A stretch of DNA of 64,000 nt. Source: Dipylidium caninum (Eukaryota; Platyhelminthes; Cestoda; Cyclophyllidea; Dipylidiidae). Positions 1 to 10,484 of the stretch are shown one piece after another. A program made the position numbers and the translations under genes. The notes under the pieces were generated by a model. It saw nothing but the letters and a program-made list of their open reading frames with translations. It ran no database searches and was not told where the DNA came from. Location of the stretch: NCBI GenBank assembly GCA_017562135.1, contig QEYB01001312.1, forward strand, positions 248,001-312,000. The letters run 5' to 3'. Position 1 is the stretch's first letter; each line of letters starts with the position of its first letter.

Positions 1-269
1 GGCCCCCTCAGGCCAGCTTTGTTAAAACGTGGTTTTGTTTCACCTTCACCCGCTCAGCACTCCGCAGTGACACCATCCTCTTACGTTTTAGCACGTTAAT
101 CATTTGCCCGTCTACCCGTCCATCCATTCATCCATCAACCCACTCACTCTTTACGCACCCACCACCCACCAACAATTGCCGGAATTTGAACTCCGAGGCC
201 ATAAAAATCGCCCCCCCCCATTCATTTTGAATAACAAAACAATTCTGCGTCTTCTCTTGACTTAACTAG
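1..269. other. Flank or intron before first visible exon
   Basis: No coding signal is seen here. The stretch contains short CCAT/CCCA-type repeats around 120-175. It ends in a pyrimidine-rich run and a TAG directly before the open frame that begins at 270, which fits a splice acceptor. It is therefore more likely intron or 5' flank than coding sequence. The true start codon of the following gene may lie outside the window. Confidence 0.4.
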
Positions 270-3173
270 TTGAAAAGCGTGGACGCGAGGTCAACACCAC
301 TGACTCTGGTTAGATTGCCAAGCGGCCAGTTGGCAGCGGTGCCAAGTAGTGTATTCGGGGGGACTCAGGTGGCCCTCGCCGCGGCACCGCCGCCGCCTCC
401 GCCACCGCCTCCGCAACAGCCCATCCTACAAAGCCACGGCGCCACCCTGGTGCTGCGCTACCCCCCAACAGCCGCCGGGTCACCAGAAAGCCGGGGACCA
501 GTTTGACCCAAGGCAGGGGATTGTGGATACCGCCGCTGCCGCGGGGACCAATTTCACCATTGTCAATGGAAATTACCAATTCCACCAAACCCCGCAATTC
601 CAACAGCAGGTTGGTCGGAGGGGGGAGGGGGGGGGGCAGGGAGGCTCACTGCTCTTTACTGTCTCAACCGGTAAACTGTGCCGAGACAGGCTCGCCGGAA
701 GTATCTTTTGAGGCACATAACAGCGGTGAGAGGCTGACTAACTTCACTTCATGATGGTATAATTTGTCTTCGCGCCAGGCTGACTTAGAAATCAACCGAT
801 TGGTGCAGAGACACCAGCTTTGGGCCGACTTCCGTGGCTCCCCGCGCCCGACCGTCATGGCGGGGCGAGAAGACTCAACTCGCAAACAAAATGTTTGAGC
901 TACTCAAGATAGGTTTTTTTTTTCGTGTTCAGGGACACTTTCCCATAAAATGCGGTCAGCGCCAAGGCCACTTTCTCTCTACGTCTCCTCAACGCATTTG
1001 TCGGAGGTTAATCACTTCAACCGAGGTCGACTGTTCGTTTGGTAGAAAAAGGCAACTTTTGTTGAAATGGAGAGAGTTTCCTGATCCATGGCACCTGAAA
1101 AGTGCGGCTGCCCATGTGGAGCCTGCAGTCACTTTCTAACTTCTCTCTGAGTGAAAACCCACCTTCCTAAATAACATAGGCTTTTCTGTGTTGCCCAAAA
1201 CACTTTCATAAGTGTCACTTTTTATATGTTAAGCGAAAAAATTGAGGAAAGTGAGTCGGAGTTTTTTGCATAGAACGTGGGTGAATACAAAAATATTCCT
1301 CATTGCAGAAGCGTTTAGGCCAACTGCTCCACCCCAAGTTCCAAAAGAATCTGCGGTTATCTGGGGCACAGACGAGTGTCCCAAACCGAGTTCCTGTCCA
1401 GAGGTCGGCGTTTTATGACTTGTCAGACGACTTGAAACGCGTGGCTGGGCATCTTAAGGACCACGAAGCACTAATTTCTCCCCTTCATCTCTTCATTCCC
1501 TCGTCCCAGCAACGCCTCGTAATGGTTTCCTCCGGCGGCAAAAACGCCTGCTACCCGGCCTGCGACTACCTGGGCGACGCGCGTCCCACTTCCATCAACG
1601 GCAACGCACCAAACGTGGCCGGCGCTAACAACGGAAGCGGCGCCGGCAGCGGTGGGGACCAGGCGGTCACCACGCCGTCCTCGCAAACGCCGACGATTAC
1701 ATCGTCTTTCCAACAGACGTCCACGCCGGCGCAAACGTCGCAGCTGCTATCGCCGGCCGGCTCTATGACGGTTCTTGTGCGTGGCGCAAACTCGCAGAAC
1801 ACAGTGCAGGTGCCTTTCATATCATTTGAGGGCATCGCTAAATCCTCGTTGTCCAAAAAATGATGGAGCAGCGTCACAAAAATTTGTCCCTGCCAGTTTG
1901 GGACCCTGCCGGGAAAGAAGAGGAATAAAGCCGTGATAGCGACAATTTAGCAACTGTGTTGTGGTGATAGGCGACCACCCCTCGGGCCTCTTAGCCACGA
2001 TTGATGCGTAAATCCTCGGCGGAGGTGAGGCTTTCGCACTGCGGGTCCACGTCGTTGTCGTCGGGGAGCGAACAGACGTAATGAAGGAGTCGCTCTCTTT
2101 CGCCTCCTCAAGCGAAGTGGCATGTCTCGGCTGTCAAGGACAAATGTGCATTCACCGTGTGGATGAAAGTCCAAAGCCATTAATTATTGCTGTTTCTATT
2201 CCTCCTTTTTAACCGTGCTAAATGTTAGTGAATTCATTCCGATGGTCACTTCACTCCCTGGACTGGGTTAACACTCTCAACTGTCACGGAAAATCGTATG
2301 TCAGTCAAAATTAGGATAATTAAAGGGAATTAAATTACACCGTTGTGTCTGTTTCCTGTGCTCCTCGACTCACTCGTGTTCTCCTTTTTCTTCACCCGAT
2401 TCCCCTTGCCCCACGACTTGGAAAGCCCCTCAGTGCTGAGCTTTGCCTCTTCCTCAGTCCTCTGCAGCATAAATTATGAATGAGAAGCGGGCAAGTGGCC
2501 CACGACTGACTGCTTGGGTGCGATTAACAGTCCCGGGGGAGCGGGAGCGGGAGAGGCAGAGACAGCGACGGGGAGAGAAAGAGGAAGTGAGGGGGAGAGA
2601 GGGAGAGAGGGAGAGAGGAGAAAGGCTTGTTCTGTGTGTCGGTGTCCGGTGGCCGGGGTGCGAGGGCGCGCAGGGTCTCTCCACGCCCCGCGTCCTCCAC
2701 TCGAAGGCGGTGCTGCCCTTGTGGGCTGGTAGCGGAGAGACGTAAGCGGGCAAAATCATCCTGACAATGCGCAAAACCATTGACGGAGTGTATTTTTAGA
2801 AGAAGGGATTCACTAAAATAGCGAGGCATTTAATTAGTGGTTAAGTGAATACCTTAGGTGAATTAAAACAATGAAATGACTTCGCCGTGACTTTCACTTT
2901 CAACGGAGGCAAAATTGGTTCCATTAATCATCACATGCATTAATAGCATCTCTTAACTTTCTAACACAACAACATTTGGTGGAAGAATGCAACCGATTTG
3001 TTGTTTTCATCATTTGCCGCAAAATACCAGCGGTGCTGACGGTGCCCTGGCAACAGACGTGAGGAAATAATTTCTGCCCTCCTCGGCAATACGCGATCGG
3101 GGCTGGGAGTTGTCTCGTCCTCTTTTTCCTCTTGCCCCTGTTGTCATTAAATCGGTAGCACTAAGACTTTCCA

Positions 3174-3205
<32 letters not shown>

Positions 3206-6200
3206 ACAACTGAACTATCAACGGTCGAGTGATCGGCCTGGCTGGCGGGGGCTGCCCGGCCTGGGGAGTGGTGGCAACGTCTACGAATGGCACCTCGCTG
3301 GGGCCGTGCATGAGTAAGGCAGAAGTGGCGTGAAAGGGGAGTGGGAAGACCGAAGCCCTCTATTTCCATCCCATCTTGCAATGTCTGGTAATTCCTTCGA
3401 CCGCCTGACTTTTTCATTTCCCCTCCGGTAAAATTGGATTCATATCAAACCGTTCTGACAGTGAGTCACGAGGAGGCTTTTTCCACGGCTGAATGCGTCC
3501 GTCTCCTCCCCTGCGATTGGCCACAGTTCATCCCAGTCGACCTTCGCCGACTCGTGTCTTCCACACACAAAAGGGGGGAGAGGCAGTGGACCTGCTCCTT
3601 TGATCTCGGCAGGGGCAAAGTTGCTCAACATCTGGAGCTGTTTCCATCGCGATTTCTCACGAACTCGGATACATCGCGGCGAGGGGGTGCACGTGTCGCG
3701 CCACCCTCCGCTTCACGGTCGCCGGGGGACGCAGACTCCGCTCGAGTCGCCCCACCGAGCCGCAGTCCTTCGGCTCCATTGTTGTTGTTGTTGTTGTTGC
3801 GACTGCTTCAAAGCGGTCTCCGTCACTACTCGCGCCCGCTGGGAGGCGCGTTTTGTTGGCCAAACGAATTTGCCAGAAGATTTGCATCAGTGTCACGACT
3901 AGATTTTTTATCTGAGTGGAGACGATTTGGCTATCTCACCATAGGCTCTTCAAAAAAAAATAATAATAATAATAACAAATTTAAACGGACATTAAGAAAA
4001 TGTCGAGATGCTCTCAAATGTTGGTATCGGCTGAGCCCCTTTCCTAAATTTAGGTGATGGACGGTCACGGTTGCGTGTGTGAAGGTGAACGGCCATTGTT
4101 CGGGGGATGATTGACCCGCCCAGCTCTTAAAAGCCCTATTCTTTGTTACCCTAAGCTACTGATTCCCCAGCCTGATGGCACGATGGTTCTACAGTCTGCT
4201 ACAATGCAGAACCAGTTCTGCAGTCGTGCAACGACGGCGCCATCGTCGACAGCCTCTGTGCTGCCGCCAGCGGCCACGCCAGGGCAACCACAACAGCAGC
4301 GTCAGACCACGGGGGGAGGGTTCAGCCAACAGCTCCTGCAAACCAGCTACATCTCCGTTCCGCGGGGCGACGAGACCGGCTCCCTTTTCCACACGTCCGC
4401 CACCGGCATCTGCGCCAACGGCCAGTTCGCCACGGCCGACGAGGCCGCCGGCAGCGCTGCCACGGCCACTGCCTCGGGGTCCGGCTTCATCGAATTTGTG
4501 GCCGCCAATGGCGTTGACGGATCCCGACAGATTTTGTCCACAGGTAGGCTCTTCTCTCGGGGCAAACTTAAAAGTTTTACGCGTGTTAAAAGTCAAGTAT
4601 GCCTTCTCACCACTCAAATTTGGGGGCTTTTTACAAGAAATTTGAATGGTGACGCAGTTACGATCGCCCTCGTGAAGGTTTTCGTCGGCCTTCGACAAGA
4701 AAAGCCCCCAGTGCTAATTTTGACACAAGCAATTGAAAGGCATCAAAACTGCGTGCTTTATACTTGGCGCTGCATGCCTTCGGACTAGCATCTCACTTCA
4801 TATGGAAAATCCTCAAAAGGCGAAATTTTTCGCAGAAAGTAAAATAGGAGAGGAGAATTGGTACAGGGGGAGGCGCAGGACTACTTACAGAAATTATCTT
4901 GCCACTTGCATATATTTGGTATCCTCGGCTGTTTTGCGTTCTAATTTACCGCGGAAAAAGGGCGGAAGCCTCCCCTGTCAGCGGGCACATCATCTGGGAT
5001 GGACACTGGTAGTTGCAAAGTGTTTCCAGTCTTACGAGTTGGCTCTCAGTCTGCGGTCGCACACTTTTCGCTTACAGAAACGCCATTTAGCTCACAATTT
5101 GTCTGCTCTTAAGTGGCAATGTGGTCGCCTCGCCTACCTTTTCTCGTATCCGATGCGTGGTGGCAGCAGGAGGGAAGAGTTGCCCCGTCCTCCTCCCTGC
5201 CCTGGTGTAGAGGCACTGGCTAGGCCATCCGGCAACTATCTGATCGCCCCATGGCTAAATATGGTGATGGGCGGTGTGGCGGAGGTGGCGGAGATCACGT
5301 GCCGCAGCACGGAGGGCGCCTCCTGTCGGAAATGGCGGGTTCCAGTGAGTGACGAGGGTGGCAGACGCCACTGCCACTTGACCCGAAGGCACACGCACAC
5401 AAGATCCTCTGGTCGCCTCTCCACCGACGCCTCGCGGACACGTGGAGAGCCAGTTGGGCAGACGGCGGCCTTCATTGTTCGGGGGAGTGTTCGCGCAGAA
5501 ATTAAAGTTCAAGCCTGAAGTAACTAAAGTGCATGCTATGTGACAACTGTACGACACGGACTACGAAAACATCTTGGCCATTTATAACAAACACAAATCG
5601 ACATGTGAAATTATTTTGCCCATTGCGGCAACACAGATGGGGAACACGAGTGTCCTTCCTCTCGAGGCACAACACAACTAAGGCTTATATGATAATTATG
5701 CCGGGATAATTATGGCAAGTCTGCAGCAGCGGGAGGCGGCCACTGTTTACCCTACCTCCTACTGTCTTCCCTTCAACCTCAATTTCCTAATGCATTTGAA
5801 CGCCCAAAAGAGTGCACGCGGACGCGCGTGACTCATCGCTCCGCTCGGCCCCACTCCGCCCCACTCCGCCCCTCTCCGCCCCGCTGCGGTCAGTTGGTGA
5901 ATTCGGCATGTGTCAGAGCGGAGGAGACCTCGCCGAGCCAAGCCGATTCGAGGCGAGGCGAGGCGAGGCCCCGTGCCCACTGGACGGTGGAGGGAAAAAC
6001 ACGTCTCTATAAGCAAAAAGCACTTATAATCTTGTCTATTTATTTCCACCGTCGATGTTAATTTGAAAATCGATAGGCTGCACTTTCCTTCGCTCGTAAA
6101 TGGAAATCAATTTGGACTGGTCGATTAATTGTTGCTGGGGCGAATTTCGCGACATCGCTCGGCTCTGTTCAGGTCCGGGGACATCGTGCGGGGTTGGCGG

Positions 6201-6727
6201 GTGACAGCGCCAAGGAGGGCAGTCGCGACGAGGGAGACTCGTCAGGGTCTCAAAGCCATGCCTTCACCTGGTCTCGCTGAGACCTCTTTGGCATTGTGAC
6301 CTGCCTCTTTTAATCAGCATTTTTTGCAACAGGTGACCTCTCCAAGTGGATTCGAGGTGGAGGTAAAAACGCCAAGGTGATCGGAGGAGGTGTGAACCCC
6401 GGTCAGCAGGTGCTCCACCAACAAGCCTGTCTGGACTCCACTAATTCCACGATAATTCAGTTGCCACAATCGGCTGGTAGGGCAGCAGTCAGTCAGCAAC
6501 AACACCAACAGCAGCAGCAGCAGCATCACCAACAGCTCTTGTTTCTCACAACTCCCAACAATCCCACAGCGGCGAATACCGCAAGTCCCCACACGTGCTT
6601 CGGAAACGTGGCCACAATTGTTCAGCAGAACCCGGGTCCCGAGCACGGCCGAGGCGTGTGGGCAGGAAATGCGGCGCCGCCGGGGACTGCAGTAACAGCG
6701 CTAGCCAATTCGACTCAATCTTCGTAA
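270..6727 (+). CDS. Gln/Pro/Ser/Thr-rich protein, probable transcriptional regulator (partial gene)
   Basis: Four exons fit in phase: 270-609, 1510-1809, 4156-4543 and 6333-6727, giving about 460 residues and ending at TAA 6725-6727. The sequence is low complexity. It has a proline run after VRLPSGQLAAVPSS in exon 1, repeated short hydrophobic/Gln patches such as MVLQSATMQNQF in exon 3, and a poly-Gln/His tract encoded near 6,500-6,540. This composition is typical of activation regions in transcription factors and co-activators. No DNA-binding or other folded domain is visible, so the family cannot be named. Exon 1 changes reading frame internally: the VRLPSGQ frame is replaced downstream by the frame reading FTIVNGNYQFHQTPQFQQQ. 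This needs either a tiny intron (see 450-486) or a base-count error. The donor after exon 4 is uncertain: a GT at 6724 could skip the stop and extend the gene. The 5' start codon is not identified, and the acceptor of exon 3 (AAG) is weak. Confidence 0.5.
450..486 (+). other. Candidate 37-nt intron inside exon 1
   Basis: A GT at 450-451 following codon CTG and an AG at 485-486 would excise 37 nt and join the upstream frame to the downstream frame exactly in phase 0. The size agrees with the 33-42 nt introns seen in the SWIB and MSL3 genes of this window. The same donor also works in phase with acceptors ending at 471 (22 nt), 501 (52 nt) and 516 (67 nt). The alternative is a miscounted C run at 461-466. 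The donor is a weak match to consensus. Confidence 0.35.
1810..4155 (+). other. Intron of the Q-rich gene with AT-rich islands
   Basis: No exon is recognised here. It holds a purine-rich GGGAGA tract near 2,530-2,620, a TCC run near 3,174-3,196, a TTG run at 3,779-3,799 and a TAA run near 3,958-3,975. It also holds AT-rich patches (about 2,180-2,340 and 2,790-2,960) with several ATTA/TAAT cores. One 207-codon frame lies at 3,434-4,057 but has no recognisable motif and includes the repeats. Confidence 0.4.
4544..6332 (+). other. Intron of the Q-rich gene
   Basis: The donor CCACAG|GTAGGC at 4543/4544 and the acceptor in a T-rich run ending AACAG at 6332 join codon G|GT in phase. Nothing else is recognised inside. 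There is a short GAGGC tandem at about 5,949-5,969 and a CCCCACTCCG repeat at about 5,848-5,880. Confidence 0.5.
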
Positions 6728-6863
6728 ATGGTGAGATTACCATTACAGCAACGAGGGCCATCGCATTTTAGAGCATCAATGCACGCATTTTAGAGAGCTT
6801 CTAGCATTTGCAACATCACGGCTGTATTTCTTGCCTCGTCAGAGAACAAAAAATCAAAAACAA

Positions 6864-6869
6864 AATAAA
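6864..6869 (+). terminator. Possible polyadenylation signal AATAAA
   Basis: An AATAAA lies about 140 bp downstream of the stop of the Q-rich gene, in an A-rich stretch. It would suit a 3' end if exon 4 is terminal, but AATAAA is common in AT-rich DNA by chance. Confidence 0.3.
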
Positions 6870-9470
6870 AAACACAACGAAAGTTCCACTTCCACCGCTA
6901 TAACCCACGTCTTTATCTTTCGCGACTCCAAATCTCCCTTAACGTCCTCCTTCACTCTCAGTCGGTCTTCCATTCGATCAGGGCTGTTATTTAACCTCCA
7001 CGAGACGAAATTGCACACGCCTGCACGCGGCGTGGGAGAGGGAGGAGAGAGGAGAAAGGAGAGAGGAGAGAAAGCAAGAGAAAACGATTGTCTTCCAGGC
7101 CTGGTGCCACGGTTTGCCAGGCATCTCAGTGATTCCTACTCATTATTGTTGATCACACGTGTTACTATTCCATCCACCTTCTCTTATTTTCACACACGCG
7201 AAACTGTATCAGCCACACACTTACGCCCATATCTATCTCTATCTATACGCAAAACCACACACACATATTGTCTATATATCTGCACATAGCGATATCTTGT
7301 GCCCCTCCCATCCCTTCGCCCGCACCAGTACAGACCTGCGTATTTATGGTGGGCAGCCTTTGTCTCCAGAGCAGAATTACCAACGGCTTGAAGGTAGCGC
7401 TTTGTTTGTGTCATTCCTATGGCGGGTCGGAGGCTCGAAAGGACGGGAAAGAAGAGAAAAAAGAAAAAAGGCATTGTTGGTGATGAAGGAGAAGAAGAAG
7501 AAGATGAAGATGAAGAAGAAGGAAACGGCGTGAATTCATTTGGAAGAAGGTGCAATAGATGAATTCAGGAAGCGCCATCAAATGTAAAGCCAAGATGTGT
7601 CAACACTTCCAAGGCTTGCCATAATCAGATCTTCCCACTTCTGTCCAACTCCTACCCCCTTCCCCCCCCCCTAAATCGGCAAAACTCAGAGTTCCAGTAT
7701 CCGACTCCACCCCACCCCACCCCACCTCCTCCTCCTCCCTACAGCTTACAATGAATTCTCAATATCGACATTTTATTTATCATTTGATTGGCGATATCTA
7801 GTCACGGCGCTTGGCTACTTAGATCCGCTCTCTCTCCCCCGGCCCTCTTCGACTTCCCCTTCCCCTTCCCCCCTCCCTTCTGTCGTTCTTTCCTCCCACG
7901 CCCTCCTAGTTCCGCATCTCCCCTTCCCCCGCCTCGCCCACGTGTTTCGCTCTATCAAGGGAGGGATAGACCGACAACAACAACAACAACAACAACAACG
8001 AACGGCGTTGTGACTATATATTTTGCAAGTCTTCTTATATCTCCATCCTCCTCGTACGCCTGCCTCCCCTTCTCCACACCGTCCCCCAACACACTCGAAA
8101 TACGCCCACACGCCCATACTTATATTTCCATCTGCGCTTGCTTAGTGCTGCTTTGTAGGATTTTTAATTTTTTACAATAAATAATATATGCATCTTCCTC
8201 TTACATCTGCTCCTTGACCAGACATGGCCACTTTGGACCGGGTGGCCTGGGCCGTGGAGGTCAACCTGCCCCGCCATCCGATGGACTGGGCCTGTTAAGT
8301 GGGTTTCCCCGGGGTCGAGGTCACGCAGCAGTGGACGCCTGCGCGGCGAGAGGCGCGATGGTCATTAATGGGCATGGGAGAAGGCAACAAGTCGTCGAGG
8401 TGTCTTCGCGCCAACCTGTCCGGGGCTGTCCGCTGTTGGCACAAACCCCCCGCAGGCGGAGGCGTCGGTGGACCCGCACACAAGGTCAGGGGGTGACAGG
8501 CTTTTCGGAGAAGCGAATAAGTCGCAACAGCTTGGGGGGAAACTCACTTGTCCCTTTTTTCGTCTGCAAGACAGCCTCAATTTTTATGTTCTGCCTCGAG
8601 GTCTCGAGGGAACTTGTCGCTGATGTCACGGTGTCACTGGGCGCAATGCCAACGGCTTGCCAACCTCACTGCACCCCGGTGAGGTTGCTTACGTGTGGAT
8701 GGAAAAAGCGGTTGTCGTAGCCAGTTGATGACGCAGTGACTCACAAACTACGCTTTTTTTCAAGTCACGCCCACTTTAGATAGAAATGGACAAGACAAAC
8801 GGTGTGGGTAGGCAGAATATGAGGGATTTTGACACCCACAAAGGGAGACACGACAAGGCGCCCCTGTCGAACACAACTGTGCACCGGCAGAGGACGCAGA
8901 GGTCGGCTGGGGGCAGAAGTCGACACGACCCGAGATCCAGACGCTCAGTTCATGTTCCCATCGCCGCGGAGTTGCCGAGACCTGCGCCGCGCCAGCCCAC
9001 AACGCCAAGAGGCGCGAGTGGGCAGAAAGGCATCGCAGCTGCGCTCCGACCCCGGAGGCGAAGGGCCCCGCTCAGGAGAGACATGATGACCCGCACATCA
9101 AACTGCACCAGGGGGTGAAGTGGGCAGTCTGGCTGACTCCCTCCATCACCAGGGAAGCGCCTCCTTCCGGGCGCTACTCTCGTCCACCAAACGGGGTGAG
9201 GTGCTGCGATGAGTTAGAAGAAGTTAGGTCGTCAAACAGCAGACTTGGTCTCGTTTACACCCCGAAAGGCTACAGTATTTCTGTGTTTCACGTGCCGTTC
9301 GGTGACAAGGAGATTAGGATTCTCTTAAGTGGGGGTGGGAAGGAAAGAGGAATGCTCGCGAGAGAGGAAGGAGGAGAGTTCATCAGAGCACCAGTCAGGG
9401 TCTGCGCAAGGCGGCGCAATTTGGGGGGGTTGGCGATCGTCCACGAAATGCGGGGAGGAGGAAGTGATTC
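6870..9470. other. Non-coding, microsatellite-rich interval
   Basis: No supported exon is seen. Visible repeats are a GGAGA-type purine tract (about 7,030-7,075), GAAGAA/GATGAA near 7,490-7,525, CCCCA repeats near 7,707-7,726, and a perfect AAC run at 7,974-8,000. Frames here lack recognisable motifs. The interval could be intergenic or a long intron. Confidence 0.4.
7974..8000. repeat. (AAC)n microsatellite
   Basis: About nine uninterrupted AAC units are read directly from the sequence. Confidence 0.9.
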
Positions 9471-10484
9471 GTGGCGACATGCCACGTCGTCTCTGACACT
9501 GTCATCACCACTCGGACACGAAAAGGCTGCTTGTCTCGCCTTCAACATGCTGTCACCTCCCCTTCTCAACGACTATCGCCTCCCCCCCCCCACCCCCACC
9601 CCCCCCCCACACCCCAATCGCGTCCTCCACCGATGGCGTGGGAGAGGGGAAAAGCCAGTGTGGTGGACGACACGGAGGCAGCTGTGGGATGAGGTGAGCC
9701 GTGGACAGGGGCAGCTCTGTCGACGCCTCGTCTCGTCTCGTCTCGTCTCCCAACTTTGACTCTTCCTTACGGATGTGGCGGTCATTAGTCCACATCCGCA
9801 TTCAAAGCACAATGGGGCCTTGGCCTCCTTCGACGACGCTCGACGCTCGGCCCCACCACCACCACGGAGCATGCGCGCCTCGTTAACTCGCTTCTCGGAC
9901 GCGACTTCGTCTCCCACCCTGCGTCTTCCCACCTCGGCGGATGCAATCTCTCCCTCGCGCTTCCCACTTCCACCTCACAACTTCGTCTGTGGCCATGTGT
10001 CGTCCTGGATAGTCGCCTGTGGGGTGGGGAAGTGGGGAGTGGGGGAAGTGGGGAAGTGGGGAGTGGTGATTGAGAGGGAAGCGGTCCTCTTCAATTCCAC
10101 ACCCCGATGAGCACAGTTCGCATGCGTGTGATTCGTCTCCTCCTCCACCCCCTCCTCCCCCTCCGACCATCCATCCATCCATCTGTGCGGCACCCCTTTT
10201 GGACGACCTCGGTGCGGTGGAGTGGATGGCGGTCGGATCGCTCTGCGGACGGGTCAACTGGCGAAGGATGCAGTTCCATCGGTGCTGCAGTCCACAACGA
10301 TTGTCCTTCCCGGAACACAACCCCTTTCGTCCTCGCCCTGCCTAGCCCTGCCTCGCCCTGCCTCGTCCTCTTCCCATTCGCCTCCCCTTGCCCCACCGCC
10401 TCCGCCGCCGCCGCCGCCGCCACCGCCGCCGCCACCGTCCAACAGCCGATGATTCACCCCCCGGCCTCGAAAATTTCTCCAACG
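9471..10484 (+). repeat. Left arm of a ~1 kb inverted repeat
   Basis: This arm reads as the reverse complement of 15,332-16,494. Shared landmarks in opposite orientation include GCATGCCACG / its mirror near the outer ends, GGCACCCCTTTTGGACGACC at about 10,191, CCACAACGATTGTCCTTCC at about 10,291, and CCAACAGCCGATGATTCACC at about 10,439. Over the inner part the two copies appear roughly 90% alike by eye. Arm-specific differences are microsatellite expansions: a GTCTC run at about 9,728-9,748, C-rich tracts at 9,583-9,612, and a CCG run at about 10,398-10,436 in this copy. No conserved reading frame between copies and no transposase is seen. Confidence 0.85.
10022..10066 (+). repeat. GGGGAAGTGGGGAGTG tandem array
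   Basis: This is a short imperfect tandem of GGGG-AAGT/AGTG units with many G-runs of four or more, capable in principle of forming G-quadruplexes. The mirror copy in the right arm is the CCCCACTTC array at about 15,751-15,805. Confidence 0.8.

Noticed and set aside
10222..10452. Frame reading LAKDAVPSVLQSTTIVLPGT as another exon of the Q-rich gene
   Set aside because: The copy in the other repeat arm is interrupted by TGA at the same place, and the rest is a poly-Pro run from a CCG microsatellite. No phase-compatible junction to exon 4 was established.
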